Shown piece after piece: positions 1 through 7,014 of a stretch of DNA of 7,557 nucleotides; position 1 is the stretch's first letter, and every line of letters begins with the position of its first letter. Made by a program: the position numbers and the translations under genes. The notes under the pieces are model-generated. The model was not told the origin of the DNA. It made no database searches and saw nothing but the letters and a program-made list of their open reading frames with translations. Source of the stretch: Chromatiales bacterium (GTDB lineage Bacteria > Pseudomonadota > Gammaproteobacteria > SZUA-152); the NCBI GenBank assembly GCA_026999335.1, contig JALTPW010000880.1:1-7557 (forward strand), read 5' to 3'.

Positions 1-690
1 GACCGCGATTTCGCCATCGAATTCGTCGCCGATGCCGCGTTGTTGATGATGCATCTGTCACGTTTTTCCGAGGAGCTGGTGATCTGGGCCTCGGCGCAGT
101 TTAACTTCATCGAGCTGGGTGACAGTTTCTGCACCGGCTCTAGCATCATGCCGCAGAAAAAGAACCCGGATGTGCCGGAGTTGATTCGTGGTAAGACCGG
201 CCGCGTCAACGGTCACCTGGTCGCCCTGCTGACCCTGATGAAGGGCCAACCGTTGGCCTATAATAAGGACAATCAGGAGGACAAAGAGCCACTGTTCGAC
301 ACCGTCGACACCCTGCGTGCTTGCCTGCGCGTATTCGCCGACATGATTCCCGCCATCACGCCCAGGCGCGACAGCATGCGCGAGGCGGCGCGTTGCGGTT
401 TCTCCACTGCCACCGACCTGGCCGACTACCTGGTGCGCAAGGGCGTGCCCTTCCGCGATGCCCACGAGGTGGTGGGCAAGGCCGTGGCCCTGGGGGTAAA
501 AGAGGGACTCGATCTGGCCGACATGACGTTGACACAGTTGCAAGTGTTTTCCGACCATATCGATGCCGACGTGTTCGATGTGCTGACCCTTGAAGGCTCG
601 GTGGCGGCGCGCAATCACATCGGTGGCACCGCGCCGCTGCAGGTGCGCGCCGCCTGTGCCCGCGCGCGGCAATGGTTGCAGGAAAACTGA
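1..690 (+). CDS. argH: Argininosuccinate lyase, C-terminal part (5' end outside window)
   Basis: The enzyme splits argininosuccinate into arginine and fumarate, the last step of arginine synthesis, in the cytosol as a homotetramer. The frame is open from base 1 with no start, so 229 codons of a protein usually near 460 residues are visible. The fumarate lyase superfamily signature GSSIMPQKKNP lies at 136-168; in this family that flexible loop carries the catalytic serine and the substrate-binding lysine and asparagine. It is followed by the typical ELIRGKTGRV and by KDNQEDKEPLFD, both characteristic of ArgH rather than of fumarase, aspartase or PurB. The C-terminal part, with a PFRDAHEVVG stretch, is also typical of ArgH. 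The gene stops with TGA at 688-690, 38 bases before the next gene on the same strand. Nothing suggests damage. Family assignment is very secure; only the left end is missing. Confidence 0.97.
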   Translation, partial: DRDFAIEFVADAALLMMHLSRFSEELVIWASAQFNFIELGDSFCTGSSIMPQKKNPDVPELIRGKTGRVNGHLVALLTLMKGQPLAYNKDNQEDKEPLFDTVDTLRACLRVFADMIPAITPRRDSMREAARCGFSTATDLADYLVRKGVPFRDAHEVVGKAVALGVKEGLDLADMTLTQLQVFSDHIDADVFDVLTLEGSVAARNHIGGTAPLQVRAACARARQWLQEN

Positions 691-728
691 TCCAGGAAAT
701 TCGCCCTGCCATGGGGTGTGACAGACAT

Positions 729-1727
729 ATGAAATTCTTCAATTCTATTGTTCTCAGCACCTTCCTGCTGCTGTCGTTGGCTGCACAGGCACGCCCGGTA
801 ACGCCCTTCTTTACCTTCAACCAGAGCCCGCTGGTGCAGCTCCATGGCCTGCCGGCCATCGAAGCGGCGCGTATTCTCGACCCGGGTGAGCAGCGTTACC
901 GCCTGCAGGCGGATCTTGCCAGCAATTTCACCGTCGGCCGGTCAGGCACGGAATCCCTCGTCCTCGATGGTGAGACCATGCGCCTGACCCTGGCCTTCAC
1001 CGGCCACGGCGGGCGCAATCTCGAATGGGGGATACAGATCCCCTATGTGTCGCACAGCGGGGGCGTGCTGGATGGCTTTATCCGTCGTTGGCACAATACC
1101 TTCGGCATGTCGCAAGGTGGGCGGACGGAAGTGCCCAATGACGTGCTGAATTACCAGTATGTGCGTGATGGTCAGGCGCTGGTCAGTCAGACACTGGAAG
1201 GCGATGGTGTGGGCGATGTCCGCCTCACCGGTGGCTGGCAGTTGCGGCGTCCGGGCGCGGATGACGACACCGCCTTCACCCTGCGCGCCAGTCTGAAACT
1301 CCCCACCGGCGACAGCGAACAGCTGCACGGCAGTGGTGGCACGGATCTGGCCTTGTGGTTGAATGGCGGCTATGGCGGTTATGGATTGGGGCCATCGGCC
1401 TCGCTGTTTGGTGGCCTGGGCGTGCTACTGATGAGCAGGGGTGACGTGCTACCCGAACGGCAGCGCAGCAGTGCCCTGTTTGGCAGCCTGGGTGCGGGTG
1501 CCTGGGTGCTGCCGCGGCTGTCACTGAAGGTGCAATTGGATTTCAATGGCGCTATCTATCGAGACAGCGAATTGACCCAGCTGGGCAGTGATTCCCTGCA
1601 GCTCAGCGTGGGTGGCAGCCTGCGCCTGGCCAAACATACCCGCATTGAGTTGGCGGTGGTGGAGGATGTCGCCGTCGCTACCGCCCCCGACGTGGTATTT
1701 CATGCCGCTATCGTCGTGCAGCAGTAA
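729..1727 (+). CDS. Secreted DUF3187-family protein, probable outer-membrane barrel
   Basis: A protein of 332 residues with a clear Sec signal peptide: lysine at position 2, a hydrophobic core of about residues 6-19 and an AQA cleavage site after residue 21. The mature N-terminus has the stretch NQSPLVQLHGLP, which I recognise as typical of DUF3187 proteins. The rest is rich in alternating polar and hydrophobic segments with many Gly, Ser and Leu (for example GDVRLTGGWQL and LRASLKLPTGDS), as expected of outer-membrane beta strands. The last residues are not aromatic (IVVQQ), unlike many barrel proteins, so the barrel call is inference. I chose the ATG at 729 because the signal peptide begins there and a GGGGTG stretch precedes it by about ten bases; an upstream in-frame ATG at 672 would overlap argH and bury the signal peptide. 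The gene lies 38 bases after argH and could be co-transcribed. Substrate and function are unknown. Confidence 0.82.
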   Translation: MKFFNSIVLSTFLLLSLAAQARPVTPFFTFNQSPLVQLHGLPAIEAARILDPGEQRYRLQADLASNFTVGRSGTESLVLDGETMRLTLAFTGHGGRNLEWGIQIPYVSHSGGVLDGFIRRWHNTFGMSQGGRTEVPNDVLNYQYVRDGQALVSQTLEGDGVGDVRLTGGWQLRRPGADDDTAFTLRASLKLPTGDSEQLHGSGGTDLALWLNGGYGGYGLGPSASLFGGLGVLLMSRGDVLPERQRSSALFGSLGAGAWVLPRLSLKVQLDFNGAIYRDSELTQLGSDSLQLSVGGSLRLAKHTRIELAVVEDVAVATAPDVVFHAAIVVQQ

Positions 1728-1910
1728 CAGCCCCTCTTCCACGCAAATGCCCGAATGACAGTCCGTTAATTCCCCGGTTGGGATCAAGGAAAGCCCTGGT
1801 GAGCCGCTATAAACTGACAGGAACCGGGCATATTTCGCGTCATCGTCGATGTGTGCCTGTAGGGAGCCGGTTCCGAATGGCATGACTTGAGCTGTAAAAG
1901 ACTTGAAATA

Positions 1911-2002
1911 CCGTCATTCCCGCCCAGGCGGGAACCCAGAATGTACGCTGCTTCAAGCTCACTGAATTTCGGGTTTTTACTTCGTTCCGCCCGGAATGAC
2001 AG
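1911..2002. repeat. MITE/REP-like dispersed repeat element with terminal inverted repeats
   Basis: The element opens with GTCATTCC at 1913-1920 and closes with its exact reverse complement GGAATGAC at 1993-2000. Inside the left end, TTCCCGCC at 1917-1924 pairs with GGCGGGAA at 1927-1934 around a CA centre, making a tight hairpin. The left end, GTCATTCCCGCC then GGCGGGAACCCAG, closely resembles the GTCATTCCCGC...GCGGGAATCCAG family of short dispersed repeats known from many proteobacteria. The middle is AT-richer than the surroundings. There is no coding capacity, so it would be non-autonomous. No obvious target-site duplication is seen in the immediate flanks. The element sits about 60 bases upstream of the lipoprotein start and could influence its transcript, which is inference. 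Confidence 0.6.
1917..1934. repeat. Perfect 8-bp inverted repeat (hairpin) at the left end of the repeat element
   Basis: TTCCCGCC (1917-1924) and GGCGGGAA (1927-1934) are perfect complements separated by CA. In RNA the likely form is a 7-bp stem with a CCAG loop. It is GC-rich, but no T tract follows on either strand, so it is not a standard intrinsic terminator. Confidence 0.7.
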
Positions 2003-2053
2003 TCTTTTCGGCGTCAGTCAGTGCCGTCCGGATCGATTATCCGTCTCGACAGT

Positions 2054-2058
2054 GAGGG
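2054..2058 (+). promoter_or_regulatory. Ribosome binding site of the Big2 lipoprotein gene
   Basis: GAGGG lies six bases before the GTG at 2065. It helps fix the start: an in-frame TGA at 2053-2055 rules out anything upstream, GTG 2065 is the first start-type codon after it, and it places a short polar segment before the signal peptide. Confidence 0.7.
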
Positions 2059-2064
2059 CAGGGC

Positions 2065-4950
2065 GTGGAAAACACCAGCGATCAGTACCATTCCCGGTGC
2101 TGCTTTTATCGGCTGCTTGCCGTTTTGTGTCTGTTGTTGCTTGCCGCTTGTGGCGGCTCGAATACACCGGCGCCAGCCCCGGGCGGCGGACAAGCGAGTC
2201 TGCAACGCCTTGAACTCAGCCCGGCGTCCACCAGCCTGGCCGTTGGCACCGAACTGAACCTCCATGCCACCGGCCTGTACAGCGACGGTAGCCGGCGCGA
2301 TCTCAGCGACAGGGTGGTCTGGCGCAGCGATGATGCGACGGTGCTCAGCGTGGCCGCGAATGGCCGTATTCATGCCCTGTCGGCTGCGCGTACCCACATC
2401 CGTGCCAGTTTTGATGGGCGCGATGCCGAGGCATCCATCGAAGTTACGGCGGCTACCCTGCAGCGCCTCGATATCGAACCCACCGGGCTGCGTCTGGCCA
2501 AGGGTACACAATACCCGCTCAATGTCTTTGGCTTGTTCAGTGATGGCAGCCGTCAGGCGCTGGATGATCAGGTTGTCTGGACATCCCTCGATTCCGCTCT
2601 TTTTAGTATTTCCGCCGCTGGTCGTTTGACCGCGCTGACGGTCGGCAGCGGTGTTTTGCAGGCCGGTTTCGGTGGCTTCAGTGTGCAGATCGATGTCACC
2701 GTCAGCGATGCCAATCTCACCACCCTGCGTGCCACCCCCGCCAGTGTTGAACTGCCCGCCGGCAGCGACGTCATGCTGCGTATCGACGGTTTCTACAGCG
2801 ACGGCAGTCAGCAGAATCTCAGCGCCCAGGCCCGCTGGCAGATCGACACACCGACCGTCGCCAGCTTGGAGGGCGACCTGTTACGGGGTCATGCCAGCGG
2901 TGACGCCATTTTGCGTGCCGATGTGGGTGGGTTGAGTATCGAGGTGCCGGTGCGCGTCACCGATGCCGTGTTGAGCCGCCTGGAACTGGATCTAGGCGCT
3001 GCGGATCTGCCGACCGGTCTCAGTCGCCCGCTGCGGGCCCTGGGTCACTTCAGTGACGGTAGTCTGCGCGATCTTACTGCGCAGGTCATCTGGCGTAGCA
3101 GCGATGATGCTCGCTTGGCCATCGCCAATGCCGTCGGTAGTGAGGGCTTGGCCACAGCGCTGGCTGCCGGTAGCGTCACGGTTGGCGCCACTCTGAATGG
3201 GATTGAGGCACAGGCCACGTTGATTGTCAGTGCCGCCAGCCTGCAAACACTGGAACTGGAGCCGATGGCGCCACGTCTGGCCGTTGGCACGAGTCTACGG
3301 ATGCAGGCCCTGGGGCGTTATTCCGACGCTTCCCTGAAAATACTGAGCGACCAGGTGACCTGGTCCAGCGATGAGCCGGCCATTGCCGCCGTCGCCAATG
3401 CCGACGGTCAGGCCGGGCAGGTGCAAGGATTGGCGGTTGGTGAGACGCGTATCCGTGTCCAGCTCGGCGGAATCTCGGCCAGCACGCCATTGAGCGTTAC
3501 TGCGGCGCGTCTCGAGGTCATCACCATCGAGCCGGCGGAGATCAGTCTGGCCAGCGGCGAGCGTCTCATGCTGCGTGCCGTGGGTGGTTTTTCCGACGGT
3601 TCCACCCAGCTGCTCGGTGCGGCAGTGCGCTGGGAGTCGGCGCAGGTGGATATCGCGCACATCGACAAAGCGGGTGAACTGTTGGCCTTGCAGTCGGGTG
3701 GCGCGCGCATCAGTGCCAGTCTGGACGAGGTGACAGGCAGTATCCCTGTGCGGGTGAGCGCCGCCACCCTGACGGATCTGGAGATCACCCCGCTCAGCCC
3801 CCGTTTGGCCAGTGGTACTGCAATGGGTTTCAGTGCCGTGGCGGTGTATTCCGATGGCAGTCGCCGCGATGTCACGGCACAGGCGATATGGGCCTCTGCG
3901 AATCCGACGGTGCTCAGCGTCAGCAATGGTGATCCGTTTCGGGCGCGTGCCGGGGTGGTGGGTTTTGCGCAGTTGACGGCGCGCTTCGGCGGGCTTGAGC
4001 GGGTCTTGGATGTGGAAGTGACCGGCGCAACCCCGACCGGGTTGCGCATCACGGCCCCGGTTACGGCGCTGGCCAGTGGTGAAAGCGTGCGCCTGAGCGC
4101 CGTTGCCGATTTTTCCGATGGTAGCAGTCAGTCGCTGGACAGTGACGTGGTCTGGTCCAGCAGCGATCCGACGCTGGCCAGTGTGGGCAACACAGTGGAC
4201 AGTCGCGGTTGGGTGGTGGCGGCCAGTGATCGTGGCGGCAATGTGCACATCCGCGCCGAGTTCGCCGGACTGAGCGCCGAGCAGTTGCTGGATATCACTT
4301 TTGAACCACAGCGCCCAGTGTCGCTGGTGGTGTTGCCCGGCCCCAATGTATTGCGCAATGACGGGCTCGACAGTTCGCGCATTATCTTGCGTCTGCGGGC
4401 GGCGGGCGCCACGGCAATGGTGGCTGACGGCGCCCTGGTGGCGGTGAGTGTGAGCCAGGACGGACAGGTGTTGTTCAGCACCACCGTGAGCACCAGCGGT
4501 GGCGAGGCCGGTTTTGATTTCACCACCACGGCCAGTGGCCTGCTGCTGATTGAGGCACAGGTGGTGGGCAGCGAGGTGGTGGGGCGCGGGCTGCTCTACG
4601 CCGGTGAGCAGCCGCTGGCGGTGATCATCCCTGCGGCGTTTGCCGATGCCGAGCGTATTGACGGCGTGGTGCAGGCCGGGGCGCGTTTTGGCTTCTTCCT
4701 GTTCAATACCTCCAACCGTCCCATTCCCCTGCAGGGCTTCGTGCTGGAGAACGGTGGCGCCGAGTTGCTGGCCATCAGCGACCCTGCCCTGCTCAACGAC
4801 GGCTGGTTGGCTGGCGGCATGCAGCTCGGTTTTGTCGTGACCCTTGGTGAGGCGGTGGTGGATCGGGGGCTCGGCGCTCATTATCTGCTGGTTGATCCCA
4901 GCAATGGGCAAGCGGCCCGTTTCGGCGTGGTTTTTCCCGCTTCCCCGTAG
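2065..4950 (+). CDS. Large Ig-like (Big2 repeat) lipoprotein
   Basis: A 961-residue predicted lipoprotein starting with GTG. Residues 17-28 form a hydrophobic core ending in the lipobox LAAC, with the lipidated cysteine at 29; the following GG argues against inner-membrane retention, so outer-membrane anchoring is likely. A short Pro/Ala/Gly linker (33-43) leads into eight tandem repeats of 85-92 residues, at about 44-129, 130-215, 216-300, 301-390, 391-480, 481-566, 567-654 and 655-746. Each has a (Y/F)SDGS turn, a conserved tryptophan about 13 residues later and a closing V-T/S strand, as in bacterial Ig-like group 2 (Big2) domains. Residues ~750-845 look like a further Ig-like, invasin-type domain, and ~850-961 are unassigned. 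Such proteins are usually surface or periplasmic scaffolds or adhesins; no catalytic motif is seen. The gene converges with ampE, with 10 bases between stops. Exact role is unknown. Confidence 0.93.
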   Translation: MENTSDQYHSRCCFYRLLAVLCLLLLAACGGSNTPAPAPGGGQASLQRLELSPASTSLAVGTELNLHATGLYSDGSRRDLSDRVVWRSDDATVLSVAANGRIHALSAARTHIRASFDGRDAEASIEVTAATLQRLDIEPTGLRLAKGTQYPLNVFGLFSDGSRQALDDQVVWTSLDSALFSISAAGRLTALTVGSGVLQAGFGGFSVQIDVTVSDANLTTLRATPASVELPAGSDVMLRIDGFYSDGSQQNLSAQARWQIDTPTVASLEGDLLRGHASGDAILRADVGGLSIEVPVRVTDAVLSRLELDLGAADLPTGLSRPLRALGHFSDGSLRDLTAQVIWRSSDDARLAIANAVGSEGLATALAAGSVTVGATLNGIEAQATLIVSAASLQTLELEPMAPRLAVGTSLRMQALGRYSDASLKILSDQVTWSSDEPAIAAVANADGQAGQVQGLAVGETRIRVQLGGISASTPLSVTAARLEVITIEPAEISLASGERLMLRAVGGFSDGSTQLLGAAVRWESAQVDIAHIDKAGELLALQSGGARISASLDEVTGSIPVRVSAATLTDLEITPLSPRLASGTAMGFSAVAVYSDGSRRDVTAQAIWASANPTVLSVSNGDPFRARAGVVGFAQLTARFGGLERVLDVEVTGATPTGLRITAPVTALASGESVRLSAVADFSDGSSQSLDSDVVWSSSDPTLASVGNTVDSRGWVVAASDRGGNVHIRAEFAGLSAEQLLDITFEPQRPVSLVVLPGPNVLRNDGLDSSRIILRLRAAGATAMVADGALVAVSVSQDGQVLFSTTVSTSGGEAGFDFTTTASGLLLIEAQVVGSEVVGRGLLYAGEQPLAVIIPAAFADAERIDGVVQAGARFGFFLFNTSNRPIPLQGFVLENGGAELLAISDPALLNDGWLAGGMQLGFVVTLGEAVVDRGLGAHYLLVDPSNGQAARFGVVFPASP
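2194..4302 (+). repeat. Eight tandem Big2 domain repeats within the lipoprotein gene
   Basis: Repeat units begin at about 2194, 2452, 2710, 2965, 3235, 3505, 3763 and 4027. Every unit starts with Ala (ASLQ, ATLQ, ANLT, AVLS, ASLQ, ARLE, ATLT, ATPT) and carries (Y/F)SDGS near residue 29-33; the fifth unit has SDAS. Units 4, 5, 7 and 8 are 2-7 residues longer, through an insert in the second half. The codons for the conserved turn differ between units (AGC/AGT/TCC for Ser, GAC/GAT for Asp), so the duplications look old and are conserved at protein rather than DNA level. Confidence 0.88.
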
Positions 4951-4960
4951 GGGGCGCTGA

Positions 4961-5821
4961 TTACAACACCAGCCCGGAGAGGGTCAGCAGGGCAAGAATC
5001 GTTATCCAGGCAATCAGGCTGCGGTGGCACAGGCTCAGGGTCTCTTCAATGGCCTGATTACCGTCGATCTGCTCGAGCTGTAGAGCGGCCCGTCCGGTGC
5101 GGATGATGTACTGGTGACAGACCACCGGCACCCGTGACATATCCCGCAACGAGGTTTCATGCCAGACCTGCAGGGCGTGCATAAAGCTGCCCATGACGGC
5201 GAAGCTGAGCGCCGACAGGTGCGCCGGCAGCCAGGCTAGCAGCATATGCAGGCGGGTGGCGGCGAGCCAGTAGTCTTCATTGGCGTTTTCCGGTGGCGTG
5301 GAGACCAGCTCGGAGACCAGCCGGTACAAAATCGCTCCCATGGGGCCGAGCAGCAGGAACCAAAAAAACACCGCCAGTACTCGCTCGTGGGTTAGCACAA
5401 AAATCATGTCGATGACCACATCGGTGCGCGCCTGCTCGTTGTCCGGTACCGGGAAAGGCAGAAATTCATGCAGGATAACCTGCGCCCGCTCTTCGTCGTC
5501 GTGCGCGCGGGCCTCCAGGTAGGCTTTCACCTGCCGATCCATGTCGCGCGGTCCCAGGGCATAGACCAGCACCGCCAGACTGAGACCGAAACTGAACAGC
5601 CACAACTGCATATCCAGCAGATGCTGTGCGAGCCCCACCAGCAGCACCGGCGGCAATACCGTGAGCAGCACGGTGAGGGTGCCACGGCGGTTGTCCTCCG
5701 GCAGCAGCTTGTGGCGTAGGCCGTCCGCGTATTGCCGGAACCACAGTATGCCACGCAGTCTGTCCAGTGCCGGGACGAGTCTCTCCAGGGCAAGACTGAT
5801 CAGGATGGCGAGCAGGAACAT
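4961..5821 (-). CDS. ampE: AmpE-like inner-membrane protein
   Basis: A 286-residue polytopic membrane protein matching AmpE in length (E. coli AmpE is about 284 residues). Hydrophobic segments are at about residues 1-17, 49-69, 72-90, 147-170, 191-214 and 267-286. The stretch FFWFLLLGPMGAILYR at 152-167 is the hallmark of this family, which is related to the CobD/CbiB superfamily. The N-terminal LALERL and the YADGLRHKLL region also fit. AmpE is known as a companion of AmpD in beta-lactamase induction and wall-recycling signalling; its biochemical activity is poorly defined. The ATG at 5821 has a good GAGGA site seven bases upstream (5829-5833). The gene follows ampD with a 61-base gap on the minus strand and ends with TAA, 10 bases from the stop of the converging lipoprotein gene. 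No frameshift or truncation is seen. Confidence 0.92.
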   Translation of the reverse strand: MFLLAILISLALERLVPALDRLRGILWFRQYADGLRHKLLPEDNRRGTLTVLLTVLPPVLLVGLAQHLLDMQLWLFSFGLSLAVLVYALGPRDMDRQVKAYLEARAHDDEERAQVILHEFLPFPVPDNEQARTDVVIDMIFVLTHERVLAVFFWFLLLGPMGAILYRLVSELVSTPPENANEDYWLAATRLHMLLAWLPAHLSALSFAVMGSFMHALQVWHETSLRDMSRVPVVCHQYIIRTGRAALQLEQIDGNQAIEETLSLCHRSLIAWITILALLTLSGLVL

Positions 5822-5828
5822 GTGATCG

Positions 5829-5833
5829 TCCTC
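5829..5833 (-). promoter_or_regulatory. Ribosome binding site of ampE
   Basis: On the minus strand GAGGA lies seven bases before the ATG at 5821. It is the clearest ribosome site in the nudix-ampD-ampE cluster, so ampE can be translated independently of ampD despite likely co-transcription. Confidence 0.65.
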
Positions 5834-5882
5834 AAAAGGCGTCAGAAAACGGTAGCGTCGATAATCCTAAATTAATTGTTCT

Positions 5883-6446
5883 CTATTCACCACAAAGACT
5901 GCCCAGCAGGCCGTGCAGCCGTTGCCAGTCGAAGTGCGGGCCGGGGTCGGTCTTGCGGCCAGGGGCGATGTCACTATGGCCAGTGATGCGCTGCGGGTTG
6001 AGATTTGGATAGGCAGTGAACAGGCTGCGTGCCAGCTCGGCCAGGTGTGTGTATTGAATGGCCGCGAAAGGCTGTTCATCGCAGCCCTCCAGTTCGATAC
6101 CGATAGAAAAATCGTTACAGCGTTGGCGACCGTCGTGACAGGACTGGCCGGCGTGCCAGGCGCGGTGGTGAAAGGGCACGTACTGGGTGATGCTGCCGTC
6201 GCGGCGGATCAGGGCATGGGCGGAGACCTGCAATGTATAAATATCCGCAAAGTCGGGATGCGTGTCGGCATCGAGCCGGTTGCAGAACAGGTCATCGATC
6301 CAGGGCCCGCCGAACTCACCCGTTGGCAGGCTGATGGCATGGATCACCAGCAGGTCGATATCGCAGCCCGGTGGCCGCGCATCGCAATTGGGTGAGGGCA
6401 ACTGGTGGGCGGTATCGAGCAGACCGCTGTCGGGGTCGATATGCAT
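5883..6446 (-). CDS. ampD: 1,6-anhydro-N-acetylmuramyl-L-alanine amidase AmpD
   Basis: This cytosolic zinc amidase removes the peptide from anhydro-muropeptides during peptidoglycan recycling and thereby keeps AmpR-type signalling low. With the start at 6446 the protein has 187 residues, close to the 183 of E. coli. The zinc ligands known from Citrobacter AmpD (H34, H154, D164) correspond to H36, H157 and D167 here. The catalytic glutamate and lysine correspond to E118 in SIGIELEG and K165 in GRKTDPGP. The substrate-loop stretch GEFGGPWID and VPFHHRAWHAG are also present, so the enzyme looks intact. An in-frame ATG at 6470 would add eight residues and overlap the Nudix gene. I prefer 6446 because it matches the family's N-terminus and sits one base after the Nudix TAA. 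No strong ribosome site precedes it, consistent with translational coupling. Confidence 0.95.
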   Translation of the reverse strand: MHIDPDSGLLDTAHQLPSPNCDARPPGCDIDLLVIHAISLPTGEFGGPWIDDLFCNRLDADTHPDFADIYTLQVSAHALIRRDGSITQYVPFHHRAWHAGQSCHDGRQRCNDFSIGIELEGCDEQPFAAIQYTHLAELARSLFTAYPNLNPQRITGHSDIAPGRKTDPGPHFDWQRLHGLLGSLCGE

Positions 6447-6447
6447 A

Positions 6448-6930
6448 TTATGCCGCCAGCCAGTCGTCAACCAGCCGCCGGGTCAGTGTCAGCGGGCCGA
6501 AATCGTAGTCGCCCAGCTGCCTGGACGGGATGGCTTTGAAGGCATCCAGTTCCTCGTTTAGGGTAATCGTGCCGTCCGCTTGCAGGTGAAAGGCAATGAT
6601 CAACTGATTCTGTTCCGGTAGTGGATAGAGGCCGAGCAGCGCTGTGCTGTGAGTGATCAGTCCCAGTTCCTCGGTGGTTTCTCTTTCAATGGCCGCCTGT
6701 GGTGTTTCTGTGGATTCCAGAAAACCGCTGATCAACGAAAACAGGCCTGTCGGCCAGGCCTTATTGTGTGCCAGAACCACACCCTGTGGTGTCTCGACAA
6801 TGCCGACGACGACTGGAACGGGGTTGTCCCAGAAGACAAAGCCGCAGTCATGGTCGGGACAGCTGAGACGTTGCACCGCATCGTGGGGCATGAGGCGTAG
6901 AGGCCGGGTGCACAGAGGACAATAGATCAT
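6448..6930 (-). CDS. Zinc-ribbon Nudix hydrolase
   Basis: A 160-residue protein. The N-terminus has a four-cysteine zinc ribbon: C4-x2-C7 and C24-x4-C29. A complete Nudix box spans residues 69-91 (G-x5-E-x7-RE-x2-EE-x-GL), giving G69, E75, R83, E84, E87, E88 and G90, all the residues needed for metal binding and hydrolysis of a nucleoside-diphosphate-linked substrate. The layout of zinc ribbon followed by Nudix resembles NudC-type NADH pyrophosphatases and ADP-ribose pyrophosphatase relatives. The protein is much shorter than NudC (~257 residues), and the SQPWPFPxS motif typical of NADH-specific enzymes is absent, so the substrate is open. The ATG at 6930 lacks a recognisable ribosome site, but no better in-frame start exists and the first cysteines follow at once. 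It heads the nudix-ampD-ampE cluster. Confidence 0.9.
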   Translation of the reverse strand: MIYCPLCTRPLRLMPHDAVQRLSCPDHDCGFVFWDNPVPVVVGIVETPQGVVLAHNKAWPTGLFSLISGFLESTETPQAAIERETTEELGLITHSTALLGLYPLPEQNQLIIAFHLQADGTITLNEELDAFKAIPSRQLGDYDFGPLTLTRRLVDDWLAA

Positions 6931-7014
6931 GGCAGAGCGCTGTTTTGTATTTGTGACGGAATTTGGACAAAATCACTGTAACACAATGGCTCTGATGGAG
7001 AATGACACGGCACC
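6931..7014. promoter_or_regulatory. Divergent intergenic region between Nudix and DUF2835 genes
   Basis: The 84 bases between two divergent start codons should hold promoters for both the minus-strand nudix-ampD-ampE cluster and the plus-strand DUF2835 gene. The stretch 6941-6985 is AT-richer than its surroundings and contains TTG-type hexamers (for example at 6951-6956) and a CAAAAT at 6968-6973. None forms a convincing -35/-10 pair at 16-18 base spacing, so no exact promoter is called. Confidence 0.4.

Larger units (their letters stand above)
1728..2064. other. Gene-free intergenic region between DUF3187 gene and lipoprotein gene
   Basis: This 337-base stretch holds no credible gene. The frames open across it are low-complexity translations of an inverted-repeat element (about 1911-2002). 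A TATAAA sequence at 1808-1813 resembles a -10 box but has no good -35 at the usual distance. A 7-base inverted pair, CCCGGTT near 1773-1779 and AACCGGG at 1822-1828, is too widely spaced to be an intrinsic terminator. No U-rich terminator hairpin is visible directly after the 1727 stop. The promoter of the lipoprotein gene should lie here or inside the repeat, but I cannot place it. Confidence 0.6.

Noticed and set aside
58..672. Minus-strand open frame of 204 codons across argH
   Set aside because: It is the antisense shadow of a gene with an unmistakable ArgH signature; no motif is seen in its translation.
672..728. Upstream ATG at 672 as start of the DUF3187 gene
   Set aside because: It would overlap the end of argH and put 19 residues before a normal signal peptide. 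ATG 729 fits the secreted-protein pattern much better.
1772..1829. Inverted CCCGGTT/AACCGGG pair as a terminator or riboswitch after the DUF3187 gene
   Set aside because: The arms are only 7 bases and more than 40 bases apart, with no T tract. I compared the region with the cyclic-di-GMP (GEMM) riboswitch pattern and found no match.
1887..2213. Plus-strand open frame of 108 codons upstream of and overlapping the lipoprotein gene
   Set aside because: It translates the inverted-repeat element and then runs out of frame into the signal-peptide region of the lipoprotein. Composition is Arg/Ser-rich, with no motif and no ribosome site.
3295..4911. Open frame of 538 codons on the minus strand inside the lipoprotein gene
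   Set aside because: It lies wholly antisense to a well-supported repeat protein. Its translation is rich in His, Gln, Arg and Thr with no domain or signal sequence, as expected of the antisense reading of GC-rich repeated codons.
6447..6470. ATG at 6470 as start of ampD
   Set aside because: It adds eight residues not expected for the family and overlaps the Nudix gene. The ATG at 6446 gives the usual AmpD length and N-terminus.
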